DNA from: Bradyrhizobium lablabi
GTDB taxonomy: Bacteria > Pseudomonadota > Alphaproteobacteria > Rhizobiales > Xanthobacteraceae
NCBI RefSeq assembly: GCF_900141755.1
Contig: NZ_LT670844.1
Location: forward strand, 806,001 to 870,000
DNA length: 64,000 bases
Direction: 5' to 3'
The notes under the pieces are model-generated. The model was not told the DNA's origin, searched no databases, and saw nothing but the letters and a program-made list of their open reading frames with translations. The position numbers and the translations under genes are program-made. Positions 16,727 to 24,907 of the stretch are shown here, piece by piece. Every line of letters begins with the position of its first letter. Within the stretch, counting starts at the first letter, position 1.

Positions 16727-17995
16727 ATGAGCGAGATTCGTGTGCGGCTAAAAAATGAAGTTGTTGAGGACCGGCCTGATCCTGAAATCGATCGCGTTGT
16801 TACGCTACCGAACGTTGCGCCCAGGCGGCGACGTTACGGAGGCGCGCTGTTCGGCGGAAGCGCGCTGCTGTTGCTCGTGGGTGGCCTTGCAATAGGAGGT
16901 TGGCGCCACTACCAGGCCCAACTCGAGGTCGCGGCCACCGCGCAACAAAGCCGGACTCTTGTTCCCGACGTTCGCGTAGCCGCGGTCCGCGCCAGCGACA
17001 GTAAAATTACCGCCACCTTGCCGGCGACGACGACAGCATTCGAGGCGGCGAATATTTTCGCTCGCACCAGTGGCTACGTCGAAAAGCGCTACGTCGACAT
17101 CGGCGATCGGGTCAAGGCCGGAGCGTTGTTGGCGGACATTACCGCCCCGGAGCTAGACCACCAGATTACGCAGGCCAAGGCGACGCTGACCCAGGACCAG
17201 GCGACATTGCAGCAGACGCAGGCAAGCCGGGACCTAGCCCAGGTTACCAATGCGCGCGACAGCAATCTGGTCAAGCAGGGATGGCTCACGCTTCAGCAGG
17301 GCGACAATGATCGCCTGACCCTGCAGGCGCAACAAGCAGCGGTGGGAGTGGCTCAGTCCAATATTGCCGCCCAGGAAGCCCAGATTCGTATCCTGGAGCA
17401 GGCGAAGGCCTACCAGCGCGTGGTAGCGCCGTTCGACGGTGTGATCACCCAGCGCAACATCGATAACGGCAGTCTGGTGACGTCGGGATCGACCTTCATG
17501 TTCACGCTGATGCACCCCGATGTGATCCGCACCCAGGTGTTCGTCCCCCAGGACGAGGCGTTCGGGCTTGGGCCCGGCGTCGATGCGGTGGTTCGTGTCC
17601 CCGAGATTCCGGATCGGAGCTTTCCGGGCAAGGTCACGCGGATCGCCTCCGCGTTGCAGCCCGGCAGCCGAACGCTGCTGACCGAGATCGACGTGCCCAA
17701 TCCGGACGGCGCGCTCAGTCCCGGGATTTATTGTACCGTCGAGCTATTCATCCCCCGCAAGACTCCATCGATGATCATACCGGCCGACGCCGTTGTCTTC
17801 GATCAGAACGGCCAGCATGTCGCGGTCGTCGAGAACGGCACCGCCCATCTGCAGAAGATCACGGTCGCGCGCGACTTCGGCACGGAAGTCGAGGTGCACG
17901 ACGGCGTCAAGCCCGGCGATCAGGTCATCCTCAATCCGATGGTGAACCTCGTGGAAGGCAGCAAGGTCGCGGTGCGTAAGACGCAGACAAGCTAG
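16727..17995 (+). CDS. RND efflux periplasmic adaptor (membrane fusion protein)
   Basis: 422 aa. A short cytoplasmic N terminus precedes one membrane anchor at about residues 40-60, followed by a barrel-sandwich half (TSGYVEKRYVDIGDRVKAGALLADI), a coiled-coil hairpin (~145-225), the second half (VVAPFDGVITQRNIDNGSLV) and a C-terminal beta-barrel domain. It links the inner-membrane pump to an outer-membrane channel. Unusually it is encoded after, not before, its pump. The start ATG lies 2 bp after the pump's stop codon. Confidence 0.92.
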   Translation: MSEIRVRLKNEVVEDRPDPEIDRVVTLPNVAPRRRRYGGALFGGSALLLLVGGLAIGGWRHYQAQLEVAATAQQSRTLVPDVRVAAVRASDSKITATLPATTTAFEAANIFARTSGYVEKRYVDIGDRVKAGALLADITAPELDHQITQAKATLTQDQATLQQTQASRDLAQVTNARDSNLVKQGWLTLQQGDNDRLTLQAQQAAVGVAQSNIAAQEAQIRILEQAKAYQRVVAPFDGVITQRNIDNGSLVTSGSTFMFTLMHPDVIRTQVFVPQDEAFGLGPGVDAVVRVPEIPDRSFPGKVTRIASALQPGSRTLLTEIDVPNPDGALSPGIYCTVELFIPRKTPSMIIPADAVVFDQNGQHVAVVENGTAHLQKITVARDFGTEVEVHDGVKPGDQVILNPMVNLVEGSKVAVRKTQTS

Positions 17996-18019
17996 ATCGG
18001 CCCGGAAGAGGTAATCGCA

Positions 18020-18787
18020 ATGCGACGCTTGTTATTCACGGCAGCCGCCCTGCTGTTAGGCTGCGACGCCAGCCTGGCGCAGGTCTCCACCATGGGCACC
18101 ACCGCCATGGGCCTTCCATCGACGCCGGGGACGATGCTGTCCTCGCCGCTGAGCGGCCCGGGCCCGTTCTCGGCGGCGACCCAGCCGGGTGCTCCCGCCA
18201 CGACGCTGGCGCCGCTGCCGCTGGCTTCGGACCCCACGACTCCAGGAACTGTCGTGATCTGTTCCACACCATCGGGGCAAATTGCGCCTGCAACTCCGAC
18301 CGTGACTGTAACTGCGATGTCCGCAACCGGCGGCACAACCGGAACGACGCCATCGACGTCCGCGGGCAGCACAGCCACGACGATGTCATCGACCGCGACG
18401 ACGTCAACGGCCCCGTTGGGGACCATTGCCACCCCGCGCGTCGGCAGCACGACAGGGACCATATCGCCACCATCCCTGCTCGGCAGTCCCTCGACCACCG
18501 TATGCAGCTCTACCCCGGGAGGCCCGCCGACAAATGGCGCGGCTTTGCCGCTCTCGACGTCGCAAATTCCGGCGAACCTGCCATTCGGCACCATTCAGCC
18601 TGCTATCACCGAGCTTGGCGGCACCAGCATCGATCCCACAATGACCGTGGTGCCGACGCCGAACACATCGGCATGTGCCGAGGGCATGACGATGAATGTG
18701 GCGACGCCCGGCATGATGACGCCGGCCAATGCGACGGGCGCCCCTGCGACACCCGGCGTATCGCCTCCATCGCCATCGGGCTGCTGA
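18020..18787 (+). CDS. Thr/Pro/Ser/Ala-rich secreted protein of unknown function
   Basis: 255 aa, not recognised. Signal peptide MRRLLFTAAALLLGCDASLA, then a low-complexity mature part dominated by Thr, Pro, Ser, Ala and Gly with few charged residues, and five scattered cysteines including a C-terminal Cys. The LLLGC sequence resembles a lipobox, so a lipoprotein is possible. GAAGAGG precedes the ATG. It lies 24 bp after the adaptor gene, so it probably belongs to the same operon; composition suggests an extended envelope or surface protein. Confidence 0.6.
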   Translation: MRRLLFTAAALLLGCDASLAQVSTMGTTAMGLPSTPGTMLSSPLSGPGPFSAATQPGAPATTLAPLPLASDPTTPGTVVICSTPSGQIAPATPTVTVTAMSATGGTTGTTPSTSAGSTATTMSSTATTSTAPLGTIATPRVGSTTGTISPPSLLGSPSTTVCSSTPGGPPTNGAALPLSTSQIPANLPFGTIQPAITELGGTSIDPTMTVVPTPNTSACAEGMTMNVATPGMMTPANATGAPATPGVSPPSPSGC

Positions 18788-18920
18788 CGGGAAAACTCCC
18801 GCGGCTGGTGAACTCGTCGAGATCAATGGCGCGGACCATTTCACCATTCTGGATGAACTGCGGCGGCCAGATGGAACGCCGGTCAAGCTGACTCGGACGC
18901 TGGAGGAAGGATCATCCTGA
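18788..18920 (+). pseudogene. Orphan C-terminal fragment of an alpha/beta hydrolase
   Basis: In the frame ending with the stop at 18918-18920, about 44 codons read as the end of an alpha/beta hydrolase: ELVEINGADHFTILDELRRP, containing the catalytic His of the GADHF motif known from kynurenine-formamidase and esterase-like enzymes. The nucleophile and acid domains are absent; upstream sequence in all frames belongs to the Thr-rich gene. No start codon or ribosome site lies near the boundary. This looks like the remnant of a gene cut by rearrangement. Confidence 0.5.
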
Positions 18921-18956
18921 ACGAACGATCGCGCGAACAGCGACGTTGGGCCCGAG

Positions 18957-19307
18957 CTACGCCGCAGCGGATTTGACTGCCGCGGCATCGACCCAGATTT
19001 GCCCGTCCTTGGTCCTTACCGGATAGCGCCGCAACGACCGGCTCGGCCATCCCACGGAAACATCACCGTTTTGAAGATCGAACGAGGCAAGATGACGCGG
19101 ACAAAACAAGCGGCCGTCGGCGACACGGCCCCAGCTCAGATCGGCCTGTTCATGCGGACATGCGCGTTCGCAAGCAAAGATCCGATCGCCATGGCGAACC
19201 AGCAACAGATCAATGGCCTCAAACCGCACACAGACGATCGTTTGATCCGCGAGACGTTGCAACGGACAGATCGCAACCCACTCCCCGCCTTCCGGCGTCG
19301 TGGTCAT
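18957..19307 (-). CDS. Small Rieske [2Fe-2S] ferredoxin
   Basis: 116-aa single-domain Rieske protein, probably a soluble electron carrier. Cluster ligands Cys50-X-His52 (CPH) and Cys69-X2-His72 (CPRH) are present with normal spacing. Its start overlaps the stop of the upstream DUF1989 gene by 4 bp, so it is the last gene of the leftward operon. It resembles the NirD/NdmD-like small Rieske components that feed oxygenases; the oxygenase partner could be the one at 34194-35219, but no direct link exists. Confidence 0.88.
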   Translation of the reverse strand: MTTTPEGGEWVAICPLQRLADQTIVCVRFEAIDLLLVRHGDRIFACERACPHEQADLSWGRVADGRLFCPRHLASFDLQNGDVSVGWPSRSLRRYPVRTKDGQIWVDAAAVKSAAA

Positions 19308-19954
19308 AGCGAAGGCGGGTCAGTGATCATGACGCGGATCGGCGTTGGATTGAACCCGTTGCAGGGATTGTTGATCTGGGGACAATTGGAAATGACGAAA
19401 ATCACATCCATCTCCGCGGTGATGTCGACATAATTGCCCGGCGCGGAGATGCCATCGACCACCGTGAAATTTCCGGAGGGGTCGATCGGTACGTTCATGA
19501 AGAAGTTCAGGTTGGCGACGATATCGCGCTTGCTCAAGCCGTACTTCGATAGCTCAAGGATAAAGTTTTCGCGGCAGGCATGCTGGTATTTGGTCGGCTC
19601 GCCAAAGCGCACCGCGTTGCTTTCGCAAGAGCAGCAGCCGGCCGAGGTATCGTGCCGGCCGCAGGAATCAGCCGTAATCCTCGCCATCACGCGGCCCCTG
19701 TTCGAGACCAACTGCGTCCCGAGATCGACATAGGCCGACCCCTGAACGCGCAGCGTATCCTGTGCGCTGTAACGCTCGGCCGGATCGCCGACGCAATAAA
19801 GCAGCGCATCGACCGCCTGCTGACCTTCGCTGTCGATGATCCGCAGCGTCTGTCCGCGCTTGAGCACACGCGACCAGGGCCGCTCCGCCGGTATGTCATG
19901 GGTGTAGGCGGCGACGGAGTCATTTTCCGCAGATGTGGTTGCAAGACTGGTCAT
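19304..19954 (-). CDS. DUF1989 protein, urea-carboxylase-associated type 2 (carboxyguanidine deiminase subunit-like)
   Basis: 216 aa. Core motifs: ERYSAQDTLRVQG, SNRGRVMARITADSCGRHDTSAG, the cysteine cluster CCSCESN and CRENFILELSKYGL. This wording fits the UAAP2 branch of DUF1989. UAAP1/UAAP2 pairs are known to form carboxyguanidine deiminase (CgdAB) in guanidine carboxylase operons, converting carboxyguanidine to allophanate plus ammonia. ATG at 19954 has AGGAGAG upstream; a longer frame to 20038 would overlap the preceding gene and lacks support. No carboxylase gene is in the window, so the substrate may differ. Confidence 0.85.
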   Translation of the reverse strand: MTSLATTSAENDSVAAYTHDIPAERPWSRVLKRGQTLRIIDSEGQQAVDALLYCVGDPAERYSAQDTLRVQGSAYVDLGTQLVSNRGRVMARITADSCGRHDTSAGCCSCESNAVRFGEPTKYQHACRENFILELSKYGLSKRDIVANLNFFMNVPIDPSGNFTVVDGISAPGNYVDITAEMDVIFVISNCPQINNPCNGFNPTPIRVMITDPPSL

Positions 19955-19967
19955 CCTGGCCTCTCCT

Positions 19968-20789
19968 TTAAGCGAATAGCCGGTCGGTGAACGCGAAGGC
20001 GCGAACGATTTCCGGCGATATGGTTCGGCAAACGTCATCCGGCGCGGCCGGCGGGGCGCGATGACGGATCAGCGTTACCGGTCCCGAGAGCGAAGGGCGG
20101 GCAGGATTGAGCGGATGCGCGCAATTCGACAACACGAGGATGACGTTCATTTCCGCACGAAGATCGACAAAATCACCCGGCCGCTTGCGGTCGGCGTTCC
20201 AGAGAAAGCGGCCGTTTGCATCGACCGAGACCGGTGCAAAAAACGAAACGCAGGGCGGGATGTCACGCAGGCCAAGGCCTACCTTGGCGGCGGCTGCGAG
20301 AAAATTCTCATGCGTGTTGCGCGACGCGACCCCGAACGCGGCGAGCGCGGAAGCCGGCGTCGAACCGCCGACGATGGTATCGTGTGCGCCGCTGGTATCC
20401 TCGACCAGCGACACGAATACGCGTCCCATGTCTGAGAGGATCACGCGCCCTTTCGAAAGCGCGGCACTCCATTGCACTTTGACTGTGTCGGCGCAGTTGA
20501 TGCGCTCGGAAGTGTCTTCTTCGCGCCAGCCGATCATCGCGACGCTGGACGTGCCGGACATATCGATGATGCGCAGCGCCTCGCCGCGGCGCAGCCGCAT
20601 GGTCGTGTACCAATCGGCGGGAACTTCTTCGCTGCCGATGACTGTCTCTTTCGCAATCGGTATCGAATTCAGGGCGGTTGGCTCCGGGAGCCCTTTCGGT
20701 CTGGCTTCCTGTCCGGCTGCACGAAGCTGTTCGTAGCGGCGGCGGTTAGCTTCCGAGATTTCTCGCTTTTTTGCTTCTGCCGAGATCAT
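19968..20789 (-). CDS. DUF1989 protein, urea-carboxylase-associated type 1 (carboxyguanidine deiminase subunit-like)
   Basis: 273 aa; longer than its partner because of a ~60-residue N-terminal helical extension (KKREISEANRRRYEQLRAAG). Family motifs: DTVKVQWSAALSKGRVILSD, MGRVFVSLVEDTSGAHDTIVGG and HENFLAAAAKVGL, matching the UAAP1 branch. Expected to pair with the type-2 protein encoded 13 bp downstream. ATG at 20789 is preceded by GGGAG; the frame from 20975 would overlap the third DUF1989 gene. It lacks the cysteine cluster of its partner. Confidence 0.85.
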   Translation of the reverse strand: MISAEAKKREISEANRRRYEQLRAAGQEARPKGLPEPTALNSIPIAKETVIGSEEVPADWYTTMRLRRGEALRIIDMSGTSSVAMIGWREEDTSERINCADTVKVQWSAALSKGRVILSDMGRVFVSLVEDTSGAHDTIVGGSTPASALAAFGVASRNTHENFLAAAAKVGLGLRDIPPCVSFFAPVSVDANGRFLWNADRKRPGDFVDLRAEMNVILVLSNCAHPLNPARPSLSGPVTLIRHRAPPAAPDDVCRTISPEIVRAFAFTDRLFA

Positions 20790-20808
20790 GTTCGTTGCTC
20801 CCTGCGTC

Positions 20809-21411
20809 TCACGTGATGGTAAAGTGCGCCTCGACTGGCCTTCCGGCTTTGCCGTTGATTGGCAGGATGTCCTGCGGACAGGCGGAGAACGCGATGACCA
20901 GGTCCATCTCGGCCCGCAGGCGAACATAGCCGCCGGGCACCGGCCGCGGCGGCGCCGCGAAACCAAGCGTGCCATCCTCCGACCAGGGAATGTTCATGAA
21001 CAGATTGAGCGGGCTCGGCACTTCCTCGGGCTTGAGGCCGAGCTCGGCCATGCCGGCAAAGAGATTATCCGTGCAATTATCGTGATAGCCCTCGACGCCG
21101 AGGAAAGCGTAGCGATAGCGGTCGCAGGCTGCGATCAGCGTGTCGTGAACGCCCCCTGACGTATCGTCGATCAGCGTCAGAATCGGGCGGCGCTTGTTGG
21201 TTCGCAAGATATCGCCGGGCCTCGGAACCATATGCAGGCTGTGGGCGCGCGTATGCTCGTTCGACATGAATTCGGTGAGATCGGTGCGGTTGAACGCCCA
21301 GGTATCGACGACCTGCTCGCCATGGGTGTTGATGACAGTCACCATCTGCCCGGCCGAGACAAAGGCGGCCTTGCCGCGCCGCGCTGGAATTTCGATAAGA
21401 GAGCTTGTCAT
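20809..21411 (-). CDS. DUF1989 protein, third and more generic copy
   Basis: 200 aa. Motifs: DDTSGGVHDTLIAACD, NCTDNLFAGMAELGL, SPLNLFMNIPW and LRAEMDLVIAFSACPQD, the canonical single-subunit DUF1989 pattern rather than UAAP1 or UAAP2. All three paralogues keep the HDT triad and a Glu/Asp-Asn-Phe/Leu block, presumably the active site. It sits 19 bp upstream of the type-1 gene and 9 bp downstream of RidA in one operon. A third member beside a UAAP1/2 pair is unusual and suggests a second amidine- or ureide-hydrolysing step. Confidence 0.84.
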   Translation of the reverse strand: MTSSLIEIPARRGKAAFVSAGQMVTVINTHGEQVVDTWAFNRTDLTEFMSNEHTRAHSLHMVPRPGDILRTNKRRPILTLIDDTSGGVHDTLIAACDRYRYAFLGVEGYHDNCTDNLFAGMAELGLKPEEVPSPLNLFMNIPWSEDGTLGFAAPPRPVPGGYVRLRAEMDLVIAFSACPQDILPINGKAGRPVEAHFTIT

Positions 21412-21420
21412 GTCAGCGTC

Positions 21421-21813
21421 TCACGGCCTGAAGGCAATCATGTCGATCTCGACAATTCCACCGCGCGCCAGCGCCGTCACACCCACCGTGGTTCGGGCCG
21501 GACGCCTGCCGTCAATAAAATAGCCCGAGAAGATTTCATTCATCTTCGCATAGTCGCGGTTGAAGTCGGTCAGGAAAATCCGCGCGCAAACGACATTGGC
21601 GAACGTCATCCCGCACCCCCTGAGCACACGGGCGAGGTTATCCATCACCTTCAACGTCTGCGTCTCGATGCCCTGCGGAATTGGAAGAGCATCGTCGTCC
21701 GGATCGGTCGCGAGCTGTCCCGTCACGAAAACGAATGGCCCGCATTCGACGGCATGGCTGTATGGCGTGACCGGCTTCGGGGCATCGGGCAAAAGGTGGA
21801 ATATCGGCTCCAT
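21421..21813 (-). CDS. ridA: RidA/YjgF family protein, with catalytic arginine
   Basis: 130 aa. Rid proteins hydrolyse reactive enamine/imine intermediates to ketone and ammonia; trimeric and cytoplasmic. The conserved GPFVFVTGQL, the arginine of PARTTVGV (equivalent to Arg105 of RidA) and the closing VEIDMIAF are visible. ATG at 21813 has GGGAGG upstream; the longer frame to 22002 overlaps the ATPase gene. The gene lies between the transporter and the DUF1989 genes, in keeping with removal of an imine or of unstable deaminated products. Confidence 0.9.
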   Translation of the reverse strand: MEPIFHLLPDAPKPVTPYSHAVECGPFVFVTGQLATDPDDDALPIPQGIETQTLKVMDNLARVLRGCGMTFANVVCARIFLTDFNRDYAKMNEIFSGYFIDGRRPARTTVGVTALARGGIVEIDMIAFRP

Positions 21814-21835
21814 GATGGACCTCCCGTGATTTTTT

Positions 21836-22621
21836 TCAGCGCCTACCATTGGCAGTGTCACCCGCATAACGCTGCAGAAACTGGCGCGCGCGTTCTGTCT
21901 CCGGATCGGAGAAGAACCGATCCGGCGATCCCGTTTCCACGACCCGCCCGCGATCAAGAAACAGAACCCGCGTCGCCGCCTCGCGCGCGAATCCCATTTC
22001 ATGGGTCACGATCACCATCGTCATGCCTTCGCGGGCAAGGTCGCGCATCACCACCAGCACTTCACCGACAAGCTCCGGATCGAGCGCACTGGTCGGTTCG
22101 TCGAACAGCAGAAGATCCGGGCGCATGGCGAGCGCGCGCGCGATGCCGACGCGCTGCTTCTGGCCGCCCGACAGCTTTGCCGGAAATGCATCCCGCTTCT
22201 CGAGCAGCCCGACCTTGGAGAGCAACGCCAGCGCCTCGTCGCGGACCTCGGCTTTGGGCCGCTTCTGCACCTGGACCGGTGCTTCCATCAGATTTTGCAG
22301 CACCGTGAGGTGCGGCCACAATGCAAAATGCTGAAATACCATGCCGATACGCGTTCTGATCTTCGACAGGTCGCGGTCGCCCATGACGATTCCGGCGCCG
22401 TTGATGCCGACTTGCTCGCCATTCAGGTAGATTTGTCCGGCGTCCGGCCGCTCCAGCCAATTGATACAGCGCAGCAATGTCGATTTGCCCGAGCCTGATG
22501 GTCCGAGGACGCAGATCGTCTCGCCCTTGTCGACCTTGAAGCTGACGTCGCAGAGCACTTCGACGTCGCCAAACCGCTTCGACACCCCGGCGACATCGAG
22601 AACCTTGCTGGATTGCGCCAT
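21836..22621 (-). CDS. Polar amino-acid type ABC ATPase (HisP/GlnQ family)
   Basis: 261 aa. Walker A GPSGSGKST, signature LSGGQKQRVGIARAL, Walker B LLLFDEPTSALDPE and switch VTHEMGFAREAA are diagnostic of the PAAT family. Powers the two permeases encoded at 22629-23929. The operon order is binding protein, permease, permease, ATPase, RidA, three DUF1989, Rieske. The ligand may be an amino acid or an amidine/guanidino analogue, given the downstream genes. Confidence 0.94.
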   Translation of the reverse strand: MAQSSKVLDVAGVSKRFGDVEVLCDVSFKVDKGETICVLGPSGSGKSTLLRCINWLERPDAGQIYLNGEQVGINGAGIVMGDRDLSKIRTRIGMVFQHFALWPHLTVLQNLMEAPVQVQKRPKAEVRDEALALLSKVGLLEKRDAFPAKLSGGQKQRVGIARALAMRPDLLLFDEPTSALDPELVGEVLVVMRDLAREGMTMVIVTHEMGFAREAATRVLFLDRGRVVETGSPDRFFSDPETERARQFLQRYAGDTANGRR

Positions 22622-22628
22622 CGCCCGC

Positions 22629-23285
22629 CTATCGCCGTGCTTCGGCTACGCGGCCGATCGAACTTACGCCTGCCTCGATCACGAGGCAGAGGCCCCAATA
22701 CAGAAACACCGCCGTAATAAAGGCCGCAAACGGAACGTAGTGCCGCGACTGGATCGAGCTCGCGGCATGGGTCAGTTCCGGCAACGCGATGATGGTCAGG
22801 AAGGCGCTGTCCTTGATGATCTGGATCATCTGATTGCCGATCACGGGACCCGCCGACAGCAACAGCGGCGGCAGAATGATGCGGCGGAACAGCCGCAACT
22901 CCGGAAAACCAAATGCGACGCCTGCCTCGATCGGCTCCCGCGGCTGCGCCGCCCACGCCCCGCGCAGGATTTCGGCCATGTAGGCGGCGTTATAGATCGT
23001 CAGGGCGGCAAGCCCCGAGGTCCAGTTATCCAGCCTGACGCCAAACGATGGGAAACCGTAGTAAACGATGTAGGCAAACAACAGAAAAGGCACGCATCGC
23101 ATGCCGTCGACGAAGGTGCGCGCCGTCCACGAGACGAGTGGTTGTTTTGACATCAGCGCGGGCGTCAAAATCGAGCCCAACAACAGCGCTGCGACGGCCG
23201 AAAGCGTGGACAGGATCGTGGTGTTGGCCAGCCCACTGAGAAGCAGCGAGCGCTCGCTCCAGACGATGCCGAAATCATGTATCAT
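22629..23285 (-). CDS. Polar amino-acid ABC permease
   Basis: 218 aa, about five hydrophobic helices. The PAAT loop is seen as AAYMAEILRGAWAAQPREPIEAG. Its start overlaps the stop of the other permease gene by 4 bp (ATGA). Forms a heterodimer with the 215-aa permease; 7 bp separate it from the ATPase gene. Confidence 0.92.
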   Translation of the reverse strand: MIHDFGIVWSERSLLLSGLANTTILSTLSAVAALLLGSILTPALMSKQPLVSWTARTFVDGMRCVPFLLFAYIVYYGFPSFGVRLDNWTSGLAALTIYNAAYMAEILRGAWAAQPREPIEAGVAFGFPELRLFRRIILPPLLLSAGPVIGNQMIQIIKDSAFLTIIALPELTHAASSIQSRHYVPFAAFITAVFLYWGLCLVIEAGVSSIGRVAEARR

Positions 23286-23929
23286 GCGGCGGCCTCGACG
23301 GCGAGCTGACGCCGCTCAATCCAGCGCTGCAGCGAAACCAGCGCAAAGACGATCGGCGCGTAAAGCGCGATCGCTACCAGAAACGGCGGCAACGGCTCAT
23401 AGGTCTCCGAGCCAATCCTCACCGCAGCGCGGGTGATGTCGACGACGCCGACCACCGCCAGCACCGGCGTGACCTTGATCAGCAACGACATCTCATTGAC
23501 GAGGCCGGGAAGGCTGACGCGGACGATCTGCGGCAGGACGATCCGGCGAAAGCGCTGCCCCGCACGCATCCCGACCGATTGCGCCGCCTCATACTGGTCC
23601 TTCGGGAAACCCATCAGTGCGGACCGCCATACTTCGCAGTTGAAGGCCGAGGTGTTCATGACCAGCGCGAGAATCGCGGCCGAGATCGGATTGATCGGCA
23701 CCCCGATATTGGGGAGTGCGAAAAACAACAGCAACAATAGCGTGACCAGCGGTGTCGCGCGCAGCACGCTGACATAGAGCACCACGATACGAGCAACGAT
23801 CGGAACATTTGCCCAACGAATCAACGCGAGGCCAAGTCCGATCGGCAACCCGATCAGGATACCGACAAGCGACAGCGACACCGTCACGACGGCGCCCCCG
23901 AAAATGGCCGCGATATCGGCACCGCTCAT
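23282..23929 (-). CDS. Polar amino-acid ABC permease
   Basis: 215 aa. First helix from residue ~10, and the conserved loop TSAFNCEVWRSALMGFPKDQ with the following EAAQSVGM. Partner of the downstream permease. Located 29 bp after the binding-protein gene, in the same direction. Confidence 0.92.
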   Translation of the reverse strand: MSGADIAAIFGGAVVTVSLSLVGILIGLPIGLGLALIRWANVPIVARIVVLYVSVLRATPLVTLLLLLFFALPNIGVPINPISAAILALVMNTSAFNCEVWRSALMGFPKDQYEAAQSVGMRAGQRFRRIVLPQIVRVSLPGLVNEMSLLIKVTPVLAVVGVVDITRAAVRIGSETYEPLPPFLVAIALYAPIVFALVSLQRWIERRQLAVEAAA

Positions 23930-23958
23930 GACAGATCATCGCTGTCGGGTGAATACCT

Positions 23959-24816
23959 TCAGAATTCCGGCTCGAACGAAACCGGCAGATCCGGGAACGC
24001 CTCGCCGAACCATTTCTTCTGGAGCTCGGCAAACCTGCCGTTGGCCTTCTCCTTGGCGATGAACTCGTTCAGGAAGGCCAGCAACTCGGTGTTGTCCTTT
24101 GCCACGGCCCAGGCCGGAAACGATTTTCCGGAGACCGCCTGGCCTACTTCGAACACGGCCGGTTTTTCGGCCACCAGCGTCTTCAGATTGATGATGGTAT
24201 TGACGACATAATCGACGCGGCCCAGTGCGAGGTCCTGATAGGCCTCGGGATAGGACGTGTACTCGACGATCTTGCCGAGCTTTCCGCCTTCTTTCTCCAG
24301 CATGGTGTTGAGTTCGGGGAGACGGGCAAGCAGCGCGCTGCCGGCCTGAACGCCGACGATCTTTCCGTTAAGATCCTTGATCGAGGAAATCGACTTGTCG
24401 TCCTTCCGTTTGACATAATAATGCGTCGCATCGGCAATCGGGCTCGTGAAATCAAGCGATTTTTTGCGCTCTTTGGTAATGATCGCTGCGGTAATCGCGA
24501 CGTCGTATTTGCCGGTGCTAACGCCGGCCAGGATGCCGGTCCAGGGCAAGATCTCCTGCTTGATCTCGAACGGCGCGAATTTGCGCAAATCTTCGATCAG
24601 CTCATTGTCAAAACCTGTCGGCTTGCCATCCTTAACAAATTCGAAGGGACGGAAATCGTCCTCGGTCGCAACGATGAGGCCGCGCTTCTTGATCTCATCG
24701 AGGCCCGCGGCCTTGGCGTTTCCGATCAGCATCGGCATGGCGAACAGCGCCGCCAGCGCGCCGAGCATCAGGCGTCTTGACGGGGAATTGGAGCGGAGGA
24801 ACGAATAGTTTGTCAT
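23959..24816 (-). CDS. Periplasmic amino-acid-type substrate-binding protein (SBP family 3)
   Basis: 285 aa. Signal peptide with an Arg pair (SPSRRLMLGALAALFAMP) and cleavage near NAKA. The family-3 start GLIVATEDDFRPFEFV and the second-lobe GKIVGVQAGSA are visible. ATG at 24816 follows GGGAGAG; the open frame continues 130 codons upstream without a ribosome site and is rejected. First gene of the amino-acid importer/DUF1989 operon. The ligand is unknown. Confidence 0.93.
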   Translation of the reverse strand: MTNYSFLRSNSPSRRLMLGALAALFAMPMLIGNAKAAGLDEIKKRGLIVATEDDFRPFEFVKDGKPTGFDNELIEDLRKFAPFEIKQEILPWTGILAGVSTGKYDVAITAAIITKERKKSLDFTSPIADATHYYVKRKDDKSISSIKDLNGKIVGVQAGSALLARLPELNTMLEKEGGKLGKIVEYTSYPEAYQDLALGRVDYVVNTIINLKTLVAEKPAVFEVGQAVSGKSFPAWAVAKDNTELLAFLNEFIAKEKANGRFAELQKKWFGEAFPDLPVSFEPEF

Positions 24817-24907
24817 GCGGACTCTCCCTTTGTGATGGCATGTCATGGCCTGCGAATAGATTTGGCCTGCAAACAGAGTTTTGACGTCGCGTTTGCAACA
24901 GGTCCTT

